Of a stretch of 64,000 bases of DNA, positions 47,001 to 59,000 are shown piece after piece. A program made the position numbers and the translations under genes. Position 1 is the first letter of the stretch. Every line of letters begins with the position of its first letter. The notes beneath the pieces were generated by a model, which ran no database searches, was not told the DNA's origin, and saw only the letters and a program-made list of their open reading frames with translations. The stretch spans positions 1,693,849-1,757,848 of the forward strand of contig NZ_BNAY01000001.1 in NCBI RefSeq assembly GCF_014654365.1. The letters run 5' to 3'. Source of the DNA: Amycolatopsis oliviviridis. Lineage in GTDB: Bacteria > Actinomycetota > Actinomycetes > Mycobacteriales > Pseudonocardiaceae.

Positions 47001-50000
47001 GTTCGGCCTCGAAGTCGGCAATCAGCAGTCGCTCGTTCGCCTTGACCAGTATCTTGGCCACCTCGCCGACCAACATGTCCGATATCGTCCGCAGACCACG
47101 CTGCTCGCGCCCGGGCACCACCCTGGCCACGGCCTCGCCGATCCGCTCGTAGGTCGCTTCGACTCCGCCGGCCCGGACCTCGCCCCAGACCTCCGCGATC
47201 GTCAGTTCACCGTTCTCGGCGAGGACACTCCGGACCGTCGCGTCCAGCCGTGCGTCGTCGACCGCTTCAAGTGCGGCGGGAGCAGGCAGCCGCCCCATCC
47301 CGTCCGCCGCGGCGGTCAGCCTCGCCTCGTCGGCGACATCCCAGCTCGCGAGGTGCCCGACAGCCTGCTCCAGCGTCCAATCCGGCCGGTTCTCGAGGGT
47401 TTCCCGCACGACTGAGGCCAACCCGTGAGCGGCGCTTTCCGGATCGGCGACGGAACGGGCGCCTACGCCGGCATCCAGCCAGACGCGGCTGAACACCTCC
47501 TTGATGTTCTGGGAAAACTGCGGCTTCAACAGTTGAAAGGCATCACGCCGACTGATATTGGCGTTCTCCGCCAGAAGGACGGAGAGCGCGGCGCGGACCA
47601 GCTTCTCAGTGTCTCCGCGACGGACAGCGGGCGTCGTCTCCTTCGCCTCGTGCCACGCCTGCCACAGCCTATTCCCCGCCGCCTTCACTCCCGTGTCCGA
47701 CAGGTACTTCCTGACCTGGCTTTGCGTGATCTCCTTCGTCGAACCCTCCGGCCTCGTCTTCTCGAGAGCGCTGATCGCCTGCTTCGTGATGTTTTTCAGT
47801 TCCTCCGACGTGTGCTCCACATTCTTGCCGCGCTGGATTCCGTCTCCCGCGAGAGCTGACTCCGGAATCGGCCCACCCCAGTGCTGGACCACCGTCGCCA
47901 TGTCGACCTGAGGCAGATCCGGCCTCTGTTCGACGAGAGTCCGCAGCTCGCGGAGAGCTTCACTCGGGTCGATCTCAGGGTTGCTGTCACGAATACCCTG
48001 GAGGGCGCGAGCAGCGGGTTCTCCACGCAACTTGACACCTTGCCCGCGCACCCGGTTCCAGGACTGCTGCAAGAACTCGTTGCCCGGGCTCTTACCCGTG
48101 CCCGGATCCTTGAGCAGATTCTTGGCCAGATCGAAAATAGCCTTCGCCGTCACCTTTTTCTCGCCATAGCCCAGCCGCGACATGGCATCCCGCATGGCCG
48201 CGTCGAGTTTCTCCGGATCATGCTTCGACTTCGGCGCGGACGGTGGCATGCCGGGCCGGCTCGGTCCCGATGATGAAGGGTTCGTATCCCGCCAGAGGGC
48301 ATCGAACCGGGTTTTACCCAGCGGAGCGTAGCCTTCTTTGGCGAATTTCTCTTTCAGCGCACCATAGGCTGCCTCACGGTCGATCCCCGCCGAGCTTCCG
48401 AGCAACTCGGCCAGCGCCGAACCGAGTTGGTCCCTCGGCACCGGAAGTGCCGCCGGCACCGTTCCGTGGACTCGATGCCAGGCCGCCACGACCGACTCGG
48501 CAGGAAAGTTCCGAAGCCGCGCGATGACTTCGCCTTGCGTTACGTCCGCGCCTTCTTCCTCGATGACGCGTTTGACGGCCTCCATGGCGGAAGCCACTTC
48601 CCTTTCCCCGTGCTCGGTCCATTCGACGGTCCGGCGCGTTGGAAGCCCGGCCGCGCCGGGCGCGGAATCCGGGTGGAGGCTGACGGCGGGAACGATCGGC
48701 CAGAGAGCCTCGCCGGACATGATGGTGCCGTCGTGGTGAACATGGACCTGGTCGTGCAGGATCCGGGCCTCGACCTCCACTCCGGGAGGGGCGAACCGGC
48801 GCAGCTCGCCCACGATGGGGTCGGTGAGGTAGCAGGCCAAGACGACCACGCGCCGGACTTCCGACCAGGGCACAAGATAATCCGACACCGCGGCGAACGT
48901 CTCCGCGGTGGGCACTCGTGTCGTATCGCCGTATCCCGTCGGTACCGCGAATGCCCCGTTCCGCTGCCTGCCGGCGATCACGAAGGTCCCGGGCCGCTCC
49001 TCCTCCAGCTTCGCGGCGGCGGCGCGGATCGCGCGGACCTCAGGCACCTTCGCGCGATCGAGGAACGCGACGCCCGCCGGCGTATCTCCCTTGCCCGGCA
49101 GCAGCAACGCGACCATTTCCCCCGCGGGCGTCGCGAGCACCCTTTCGATCACCGGCGCCTCGGTCACGTGGCCCATCTCAGGCGTGCGTGCCACGGATGG
49201 CTGAAATGGCGGAATGACCGGTATCTCGGTCAGCTCCATGCTGTCCCGGCGCTCGGGAGTCGCGACACCGTCGGCCTCATCGGCTTCGTCGACGCGATGA
49301 GCCGGGTCTGCGTCTGGCTGTGTCTCCCGAGCCGGTCCGGCCGACTCGCCCGGGTCCAAGAAGGACTCCAGCTCCGTCGCGGGTTCCGAAGCGCGCGTGA
49401 CCGGCTCCCGAGGCACGGGGATCTCCGCGGGTAACGGCGGCTCCGGTCGCGGCGAGGACGGTTCCGCACCGGCCTCCATTTCTTTGGCGCCCGCGCTGGA
49501 GCGCTCGTCACCGGCGACCACCTCGACCCAGATGTCGGCCCGCGTGTCACCGCGGCCGCCGACGAAGACAGGCGTCGTGTCCATGCCCAGCTCGGCCACA
49601 CCGAAACGTTCATGAGGCTGCAGACCGAACTGGGCGAGACCGAGCTGATGACCAAGTTCACGTTCGAGGAGCGTCCGGTGCGCCTGGAGATCCGCACCGC
49701 CCTCGAACCGGTAACGGAGGACGGTCTGCTTGCCTTCCCGTCGCGCCTGCAACACTTGCTCGACGACTTTGGCCAGCTCGGCCCGTCGAACGTTGCTGCC
49801 GTCACCGTGTTTCTGGAATTCGACGCGCGCGGCCGGAGCGGTCGCGGTCAGCCACGGCTCCCGCACGTCGGCGATCGCCTGCCGATAGCGCTCTTCGGCC
49901 AGTCGCCACGCGGCCTCTGCCGTGTTCTCCGCGAGACGGTTCGCCTCGGTGGGTTCGGTACGGAGTTTCGCCCGTGCGGCCTCCCAGACCGCGTCCGCGC

Positions 50001-53000
50001 GGGCCATCTCCTCGGCCGCGTTCGTCACCGAAGGGGGCAGTCGGTCCGCGCGGTCGGCGTAGCGGGTCACGTAGCCACGGTCGAATTCGACGTCGACCAC
50101 GGTGCGGCGGCCCGAGAACCGGGAGTCCGGCTCGATGACGATCCGGAAGTCCCAGGGCTCCGACCAGACACTGGTGATCTTCTCGGGTTCGGCACCCTTG
50201 TTCACCGAGGGCAGCTCGGGGCCGCCGGAACTGCTTCCCGTACCTTGCTCGCTGCCGTCGCCCCGGCCGCCGAGCGGGTCGAGCCCGATGACCCAGTCGC
50301 TGGCCCCGCCGAGGGTCTGGCGGCCCTGTTCGTAGGTCTCCGAACCCTTGGGCTGGGGCACACCGGCGGCGACATACGGATTCGCCAGAAGCACGTGTTC
50401 GCTTTCCGTGCCCACTTCGGTGTGCTTGTTGCCGGACCAGCTCGACGATCCGGTCAGCCCGACCCTGGCGCTGGCCCCGAGCAGTTCGCCATCGCCCCGG
50501 GGCCGCGCGTACACGGTGGCCTTGACTCCGAGCGCGGGCGGCAGTTCGAGTTCCACGCCCTCGGCGTACCGGGTCTGCAGCGCCTCCAGCCTGCTCGGCG
50601 AGAACGCGGCGCGCGCCAGCCGCACGGTCTCCGACTCGACCGCGCGGCCCGCCGTCCGCAAGCCGAGGTCCAGAGCCCGCACGAGATCGGCGGTATCACC
50701 GTGGAAGTCCAGCGCGCGGGAACGCCCAGGGTCCGGGAACCGTGCGCCCAGCGTGTCCTGCGCCCACTGCCCCAGCGCGTCCGGGGCACCTTCCGACGGG
50801 TGGCGAACGGTCACCTGTCCCGCCGAGAGTTCGCCGTCGGCCGGCTTCGGGCTGTCCTCCGGAAGCGAACGGGAGCTCACCGTCCGGTCCACGGAGGTCT
50901 CGGCCAGCCGCTCCCCCTTGCGTTCGATCCGGAGATCGAAGCGGAAGTCGGCCTGGGAAACGGACAGCGCGCCTCGCGCGATCTCCGACTGAATCCGGGT
51001 CTCGACGTGCTGCCGCTGTTCGGCGCGGAACTGTTTGAGCCATTCCGACATGCCACCGAAGCCGTATCCGAAGTTGAAGTACGGCGCCCCGTGCTTACCG
51101 GGCTTGGCTTCCGACTCCGCCACGGCCTTCTCGGATCGCAGGGAAACAGCCGGAGAGAACAGGCTGGTCAGTTCGGCGAGGATCCGCGTCGAGGTTTTCG
51201 ACTCGGTCTTGGCCCTCGCGACGGTGCTGCCCCTGGTCAGGGTTCCGTGTTCGATGGCCGCATCCTTCGGGCCGGTCAAGGGCTCGGCGCTGACGACGAG
51301 GTCGAAGGTCTCGCCGCTGACCCGGTCTTCGATCCGCAGCGGCGTGCTCGTCCCGCCGTTGGTGACGTCGGCCAAGGCGCTTTGGAAACCGGCGAGGTAG
51401 CGCTGGGCATCCCCCAGGTTGTCGTGCTGCCCTTCCAGCCTCGACAGCGGTAGCAGCCGCTCGGCGCGCTCGCGGCCCAGCTTCTCCACCAGGCTTTCCC
51501 GCAGAGCGCCGATCTGATCACTCAGATCGAGCGGATCCAGGACTCCGTGCGTCCAGCCCGCGGGCAGTCCGGGACGAGCCGATCCGCTCACGGAGGTCGC
51601 CGATCGCTCCGGCGTCGGAGTGCCCACAGATTCGGCCGCGAGCTCGCGCTCCGCCGCGGTGATCCGGGCGTCTTCGGCGAGGATCACCTGCAGCTGCTTC
51701 TTCGTGACCAGCACCGTAGCGGCTTCGGGCAGCCGGTACCGCACACCGAAGGACTTCGGCGCCGGGGCCTTCGTGACGTCGTAACGATCGAGATTCCCGC
51801 GGTGCCGCGAGCCGGCGATCTCCGTGACCCCCAGGGTCGCCTCGACGAGGTGGTAGGTCTCCGGCTCGCCCCGGAACCCTGTCGAGGTCCCGGTCTCCGT
51901 CCGCGTCATCGAGCCCGTGTTCCGGCCGCCCTTCCAGATGGCCAGTTCCTGCAACAGCAGCCCCATCGCGCGGCTCAGCACGCCGACGGCCTCGCGGACT
52001 GTCTCGCTCATCGGCACCCAGGCGTACTCGACGGAGTTCGCCTGCGTCCAGCCCTTCGCCTTGCCCTGTCCGGTCGTCTTGGTCCCGGAGACCGTCCGGT
52101 CGGGTTGCCGGGTGTAGGTCGCGAGCACCTTCGGCTCGTGCAGGGTGTAGGAGACTTCGAGCTGGGCGGCGGCGTCGGCGCGCCGCCGTGCCCACCGCTG
52201 GTCACCGATCACCGTCGGACGGCTGAAGAGCCGGGGGTTCAGCCGCGCGGACCGTTCGGAGAGCTGTTCGTCCCGGAGCCGGGAGTTCTCGCCGTCGGCG
52301 AAGGCGAGGGCCGGATCGCCGCTCGCCCGCTCCTGCGCCTCGGCACCGTGCTTGCGCACGTGGTCCAGCCCCTTGATCGAGACCACGCGAATGTTGTCGA
52401 GTTCGCGCGACTGCCCTCGGTGCGGCTGCCCACCCGGGGCGAGTTCGTGCTCGGGCACGATCTCCCAGCCGACCGGCTCCACACGACGGGTCAGCTCGAC
52501 CGCACGGGACGGGGGCAGTTCCAGGACGACGTCGACCTCGACCGAGCCCCGGTCGGCGTTTCCGTCGGTGTCGACGATCTCCAGTTTGTGCGTCTCCGGG
52601 CGGTGCAGCCCGGACGCGCCGAACGAAGCACCACGGACGAGCGCGTTGTGCCGGTTCCAGTAGCTCCCCTCGACGTCCAGCCGGACGCGCGCCCGGTACC
52701 GCCGCAGCGGTTCGGGCCGGACGTTCCCGGAGGTGTCCAGCTCCGTCCCGATCGCGCTCCGGTCGGTGACGCCGGTCTGCTGCTCGAGATCCGTCGTCCT
52801 GCTCGATGTCCGGGTGCCTTTGGAGTACGCCGTGAGCAGCGCCATCGAATTCACCACGGAGGAGTAGACCCGCGCCACCGCGCCACCCAGGTACGACTTC
52901 GTCACCGACGCCGTGGCCGCGGTTCGCTCGGTTTCGCTCAGCGTGGTCGCGACCGGCCTCCCCGCCGGGGTGTCCAGCGGTTCCAGCTCGCCCAGGAGTT

Positions 53001-56000
53001 TGGCCGAGACCTGGAACGACGCGTGGTACTCGTGCCCCCGCCCGTGCTCGGGGGTGAGGTCCACCGTCAGCGGACCGTCGGAGAGCATGTCGGCCGCGCG
53101 CTGGGCCAGGTTCTCGCCGGAGATGGCACCGGCGATCGCGCGTCCCCGCGCGACCCGACGCGCCTCCGCGGCCGACCGCCCGCCCGAGGGCGGAGCCGCG
53201 TCGGGATCGACGACGAAATCCGTGTTCCGCCATGCCCAGCGGTGGTGCCCGGGGATGGTGCGGGCCGAGGCACGCATCATCGCGCTGAGCCGTTCCGCCG
53301 CTTCCGGAAGCTGGAGCGCGGCCTTCGCCACGACGCCCTCGGCCTCGGCCGCCGGCACCGTGCGCACCGGCTCGCCCCGGTCGCCGGTGATCCCCGCCTG
53401 CCGCGCGTTCTCGACGTCGGTCCAGTGATAGGCGTCGAGAGCGCCGGGGAAGGCCACGACCGGTTTGCCCGGCGTGCGGGCTTCGACCCGGTAGACGGTC
53501 TTGTAGCGCACCACCGGTTCGGTCCGCTCGGTGGCGTGATCGGTGGCCGTCGTCCGCGTGGTGGCCCGGCCGCGCGTCACGTTCCGGCCGCCGCCGACCA
53601 TCAAGCCGCCCGCCGCGGACACGGCCCCGACGTCGAATCCGGGTCCGGCGGCGAAGCTCCCGCTCCAGTCGCGGGTGGCGGTGGCGCCGCTGTCGCCGGT
53701 GGCCGATTCGGAGGTCGTCCGCCGGTGGACGCCTCCTTCGATCGTTTCGAGGTAGGCCACCCGCTCGGCGATGACCCGCATTTCCAGTTCTCGCTGTTTG
53801 GTGGGCAGCAGTTTGCGCAGCGGACTCCCCTCGGGCAGGAGCGCCGCCGCGCTCACCCAGCCGTGTCCGTCGTCGGCTTGCTTCCGGCTGACGGCCACCG
53901 ACGGAAGCCTTTGTTCCAATGCCACCGGGCTCAACGCGTTCCGGATGGCGCCGCGTTCGGCCGCGCCGCCGACCTTCCAGATCCGGATGAGCTGGCCCGC
54001 CATCGACCGGTCTTCACCGGCACGCGGCGGCCGCGCCTTGCCCTTGTGCACGGCGACGGTCTCCTGCCGGACGCTCACCGCTTCGAGAGCCGCAGCGGGC
54101 AGGAACGCGGGAGTCGGCACGGACCTCTCCGCCGCGGTGAGCCCTTCCGGCATGGCCATCCGGACGGTCACCGGGGCCAGCGTCTTGTCCGGATGCGCGG
54201 GCGAACCGACGATCGTGGTGGGCCCGTCCGGCTTGCCTGCCGCGTCGAGCGGGGTCACCCGGACTTCGAGTGGGACGTCCAGCACCCGGGTCCGGCCCTC
54301 CGGCAGCGAGATCGAGCCGGTCTCGCTGGTCGACTCGGTATGCCCGGCACGCCGGCTGGACGCGACGTTGGTCGGCGCGAACACGAGACCGAGTCCGAAC
54401 ATGCCGGGCACCATCGGCAGGAAGAACGCGATCCGAGCCATCGGCGTGCGGCCGGCCGAGACGGCGGCAGTGGTGCTGTGGCTCCGCGACGCGCTCTCCG
54501 ACGTCGTGGTGGCGGACGACTCGACCGGCTGGGCACGGTTCCAGTCAGGCTCGGCGGAAACCCGGTAGCGCTTGCCGTCGACGGTGATTTCGCGCCCTCC
54601 GTAGAACGAGCGGACGTCGTTCTCCAGCGCGTGCCTCAGTTCCGCGGTGGCGGTGCCCACCGCGTCGATGACCAGATCCGCGTTCTCGGTCTTCGCGACC
54701 TGTCGTGCGGGTCCGAAACTCCGGTCGCCGCGCCAGTAGCGAGCCGTTGCGGGTTTGGCGGCCTCAGGACCGGAGCCATCTTCGGACTCCCTCGCGACCG
54801 ACGGCGCTACCGAGTCCTCCGGGATCGTGGAGAGGACGTGCTCCGGCCGGTTGCCCGGTGCCCGTGGGGCCGCGGGCCGGCGGTTGAATCGGTCGATCGC
54901 CTCCTGCTGCTCCTTTTTCGCCTCCCACCACGCCGCCAGGGCTTCGTCCGCCGACTGCCGGGCGGCCCTGGCGTCTCGCGTCAGAGCCTTGCTCGCCTTG
55001 TCGTACTCGGCTCGCGCGGTCTCCCATTCCCGGTAGGTCGCATCAAAGTCCTGGACGGCGTCCGTCAGTTCGACGGCGCGCGCCCGTTGGGTTTCGGCGT
55101 ACGCGTGGATCTGTGCCCTGTCGGCTTTCACCCGGTCCACCGCGGCGTGGCTCATCAACGGCTGGGCCGCGTCCAGCGCCGGCCCGGACTGTTCTTCCCC
55201 GGCTCGAGGCCGCTGTTCGAGCCGCCGGATTTCTTCCGCCAGTGCGGGGAGCACGGCCCTCGCCCTGGTGGACTCTTCGGAAGCCGTCGCCGCGGCTTCT
55301 TTGGCCGCCTCGTAAACCTCGTCGAGGCGTCCGGCGGGGTGATCGATCAGTTCTGCCAGCTCGCGCGTCGGCCTTTCGAACCGGCGCTCGGCCGCGACCT
55401 GCTCGAGATATTTGTCGTCGAGCGCCCGCTGCGTGGCTTCGGCCTTCTTTTCGGCTTCGCGCCACGCGTCCGCCGCGTCGGAGACCTTGGTCTGGGCGGA
55501 GAGGAGAGCGGGCGTCAGCTTCAGGCCTCGCGACGCCAGTTCCTTCGTCTGCATCCGGGTCTTCGCGTACACGTTCGGCGCCTCGGCCACGCCACGGTGC
55601 CCATCTTCGGTCTCCGCGACGACCCGGATCTCCAAGTGCTGGCTGAGCAGCGACTTGGACTGGAAGGCGCGCTCTTCGTGCGCCCTCCTCAGCAGGTTCC
55701 CGGTGACCGGGGTGTGGTAGTCACCGGGGCTGTTCGCCGAGATCGGCCCCGGCGCGATCCAGTTGTCGTTCGGGTCCACGACGAAGGCTTCGAGCGGATT
55801 CACTGCCGTGGCCCCGCCGATCGTCTGATCGGTGCTCGCGTTCGCCTGCTCGCGGATGCGGGCGGTCCGGTCGATCCGCGCCTTGCCGCTCATCCCGGCG
55901 AGGCTTTCCTCGACGATGCGCGCGTACAGCCGCACCTTGACCTTCTGGCCGCCGACGACCCGCTCGTCGATGAGGGCCGGGAGCTCGGCACCGGTGGCGG

Positions 56001-59000
56001 TGAACGTCTTGCCCGCTCCGGTGTAGTCGAGCCCGGCGCGCAGGTGGGACTTGAGCTGGTTGCTCGACGTCGCGGCGGCGATCACGGCGTCGGAGGCCAT
56101 ACCCGCCGTCGGGGCGGCATCACCGCGGCCGGCCGATTCGAGAGCGAGCCTCACCGCTTCGCCCGCCGCGTCGCGGATGGCTTCCGCGTTCGCCAGGTGC
56201 GCGATCGCCGCCATCCGGGGCAGCGGCTTTCCGCTGCCGCCGGTCATCCACTCCCGGATCCCGGCCGCGTCCATCTCGGCCGGGTCGACCCGGACCACCA
56301 CGGGATCTTCGCGCCGGGCGGGCGGTTTCGCCGGTTCCGTGGCGATGCGCTGGTCGTCGGCGAGCGTTCGCCTCGTCACCGACGTGTCGTGCGAGGCCAG
56401 GCGGAGCGGCTCACCGTCCGCGCGGACGAGTTCCAGGTCCAGCCGCAGATGCTGGAGGTAGCGCGCGAAGGGACCGTTCGAAGAGGTGTTGTAGTTGACC
56501 GCGTTGATCTTGTAGTTCTCGCGGCGGGCCGTGGTGGTCTTGCTCGCGCTCCCGCCCGCCGTGGCGCCGGTGGAACCGCTGGTGTCCCCGTCGCTGTAGA
56601 CACCCCGCGCGCCTGCCCGCGCGGTCGCTCCGTAGGTCTTGCCGTTGTCCTGGCCGTCGATCGTGACTCGTGATCCGTAGGTCCACACGTCGTTGTCCAC
56701 GTTGTCGTGGACGACGTCCTTGAATTCGGTCCTCGTCGGCACCGCGCGCAGGCGCACCTGGTGGGTCTCGGTCGTCAGGAGACCGCGCTGATGCAGCGGG
56801 ATTCCCACTCCACCGGAGATGAGGTCGTCGATAAGGGTCAGCACCGACTGAGGGGATTCGAGATCGCGCAGCCGGCGAAGGTTGTGCATCGCGTCGTCCA
56901 AAAGGGACGCCGGCAGCAGGCCCGGCCGAAGCTTCCTGAGCTCTTCGATCCCCTTGCCGAAGAAGTTTCCGAGGTAGGGCACGTCTTCGAACGATTCCGT
57001 ACCGAAGCCGTCGGAGCTGCGCTCGGGAGCCTCGAATTCGCCAGGCGGGTTCGCCCGCTCTTCGGCCTCCGGCAACAGATTCAGTGCGCGGGCTTCCTCT
57101 TCGGTCATGCGCACATAGGTGTGCAGCCGCTCGCCCGACGGCTCCGCGAGGACGGACTCGACTCCGCCGCGTTTCACCTCGGAGTCGATGAGCCCTTCGT
57201 TACGCGTCTCGACCACCATCCGGACGCGGTTGTCGTAGCGCACGAGGATGTTGCGGCCATCGCCGTCCGCGCCGCCGCGCCGCATGCGCTCGTACTCCGC
57301 CGCCACTTCGAGCGACTCGTCGTGACCGCGGCTGTAGGGAACGAAATTCGCCCCGAGGTAGACCTGCCCGCGGCCCTTGCCGTCGGGCGGCCGCAGATAG
57401 CTGGAGATGGAGGCGAGCGCGCCGAACGCCTTGCGGCCACCCGACTCGCCGACGGCGTGGCTTCCCCCGACGAAGGACCGTTCCGCGTCCCAGTGGCTCC
57501 CGACTGAGACCACGACGGGATTCTCGAGATCCATCCGGACCCCGACGTCGGCGACCCGGTCCTGGACCCGGCGCTTGTACCGCAGTCCCGTGGACAGCTC
57601 ACCGTGGGTGGTGAGAGCCCGCAGTTCGGTGCGGAGCCGTTCCGGGGTGAACATCCGGTCGAGACGTTCCGCGGACGGCCCCGGCAAGGTCAGCACCGCG
57701 TCGCCGTCGGTCACCTTGCCGAGCAGTTCTTCGAGCAAGGCTTGCAGCCGTGAAGACCCGGTCACCGCCTCGGCCCGCATGAACTGCGGGGGCTTGGCGG
57801 GCGCCTGCGTGAACTCCGCGAGTGTCGGCGTTTCCTCTTGGCTCAGCCAGCGCACCTCCGGCGGGGTGTCTTCGCGTGTGCCGGCCTTGGCGAAGTCGGC
57901 CGGGTCCTGTTTCCACACCACGCCTTCGTCGAGCCAGAGCTCGATTTTGCCCTCGATGGGCCTGCCGATCGCGTCCTGCCGGTAGACGGTGGGCTCCGGC
58001 ACGGTCCGGAAGGGAGAGCCCGGCGTGAGGCGCCGCACCCAGGCGCGCGGCCGGCTGAAGGTACGCACCTCGATCTCGAAGTCGACGTCGTGCGCGAAGA
58101 CGTGGGTGTTCTGGCTGCCGAGGTTCCAGTCGAGGCGTTCGGCTTCGAGGTCGACCCCGTTCCGCCGCGACTCGCTGCCGGCGAAACGCAGCGGCGCGAC
58201 GGTGAAATCCGCCATCCCGCTCGCCGCCGACGTATCCGGCACCAGGACGGCGCGAGCCTCCGCACCCACGGTCACGCCGCGTTCGGTGGCCGTCGCGCTG
58301 GAGTTGACCGGGCTGTGCGCGGCGGTGGCGAGGATCGTCCGGTCGTAGGCCTTCCCGAGGTGCTCGCCTTCCGAGAGCTTGGCCTTGACCCGCACTTCGA
58401 CGTACTCGCTGGTGAACAGGCCGCGTCGCTTCAGCTGGACCTTCAGGCCAGGGCCGATCAGGCTGTCCAGCCGGGACCGCATCGCGGTGGCCGAGAAGGC
58501 GGTCTCGATCTTGCGCAGGTTCGCCAGCTGCTCGCGGAGTGCGAACCCATCCACCTTCACCGGGCTGGGAAGAAAATCGCCGCGAGCGGGGAGGAACTTC
58601 GCGAAGCCGGGAAGAGACCGTACGAAGCTCTCGACAGCCGGGGACACCTTCGTGGCGCCTGTGAAAAGGCCGGCCGCGACCTGGCCACCGGCCGCCGAAG
58701 TCGGCAGGTAAGGCGGCTCGAAGAACTTGTCTTCGGTCGGGATGACCTTGTCCGAGGTACCGGGCGGCACCGGCAGCCCCTGTGCCTTGGCCTCCGGCAA
58801 TCCCATGCGCACGTACGCGGTGATCTGATGCGGTTCCATCGTCTTGCCGCCGACGGGCGTGACCTTGAGGTTCGTGGTCACCTTGTACACGCCGATGCCG
58901 CCGGTGGCGTACAGCGCGGCCCCCGAGCTCGTGTGGGCGCCGGTCGCGACCCTGCGGACGCGGCGGAAACCCACCCCGGCGGTGATACCGCCCGCCGCCC

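Noticed and set aside
51547..56673. 1708-aa ORF antisense to the giant gene
   Set aside because: It is an Arg/Gly/Pro-rich shadow frame caused by GC bias, with no RBS and no family features; the opposite frame has consistent domain repeats.
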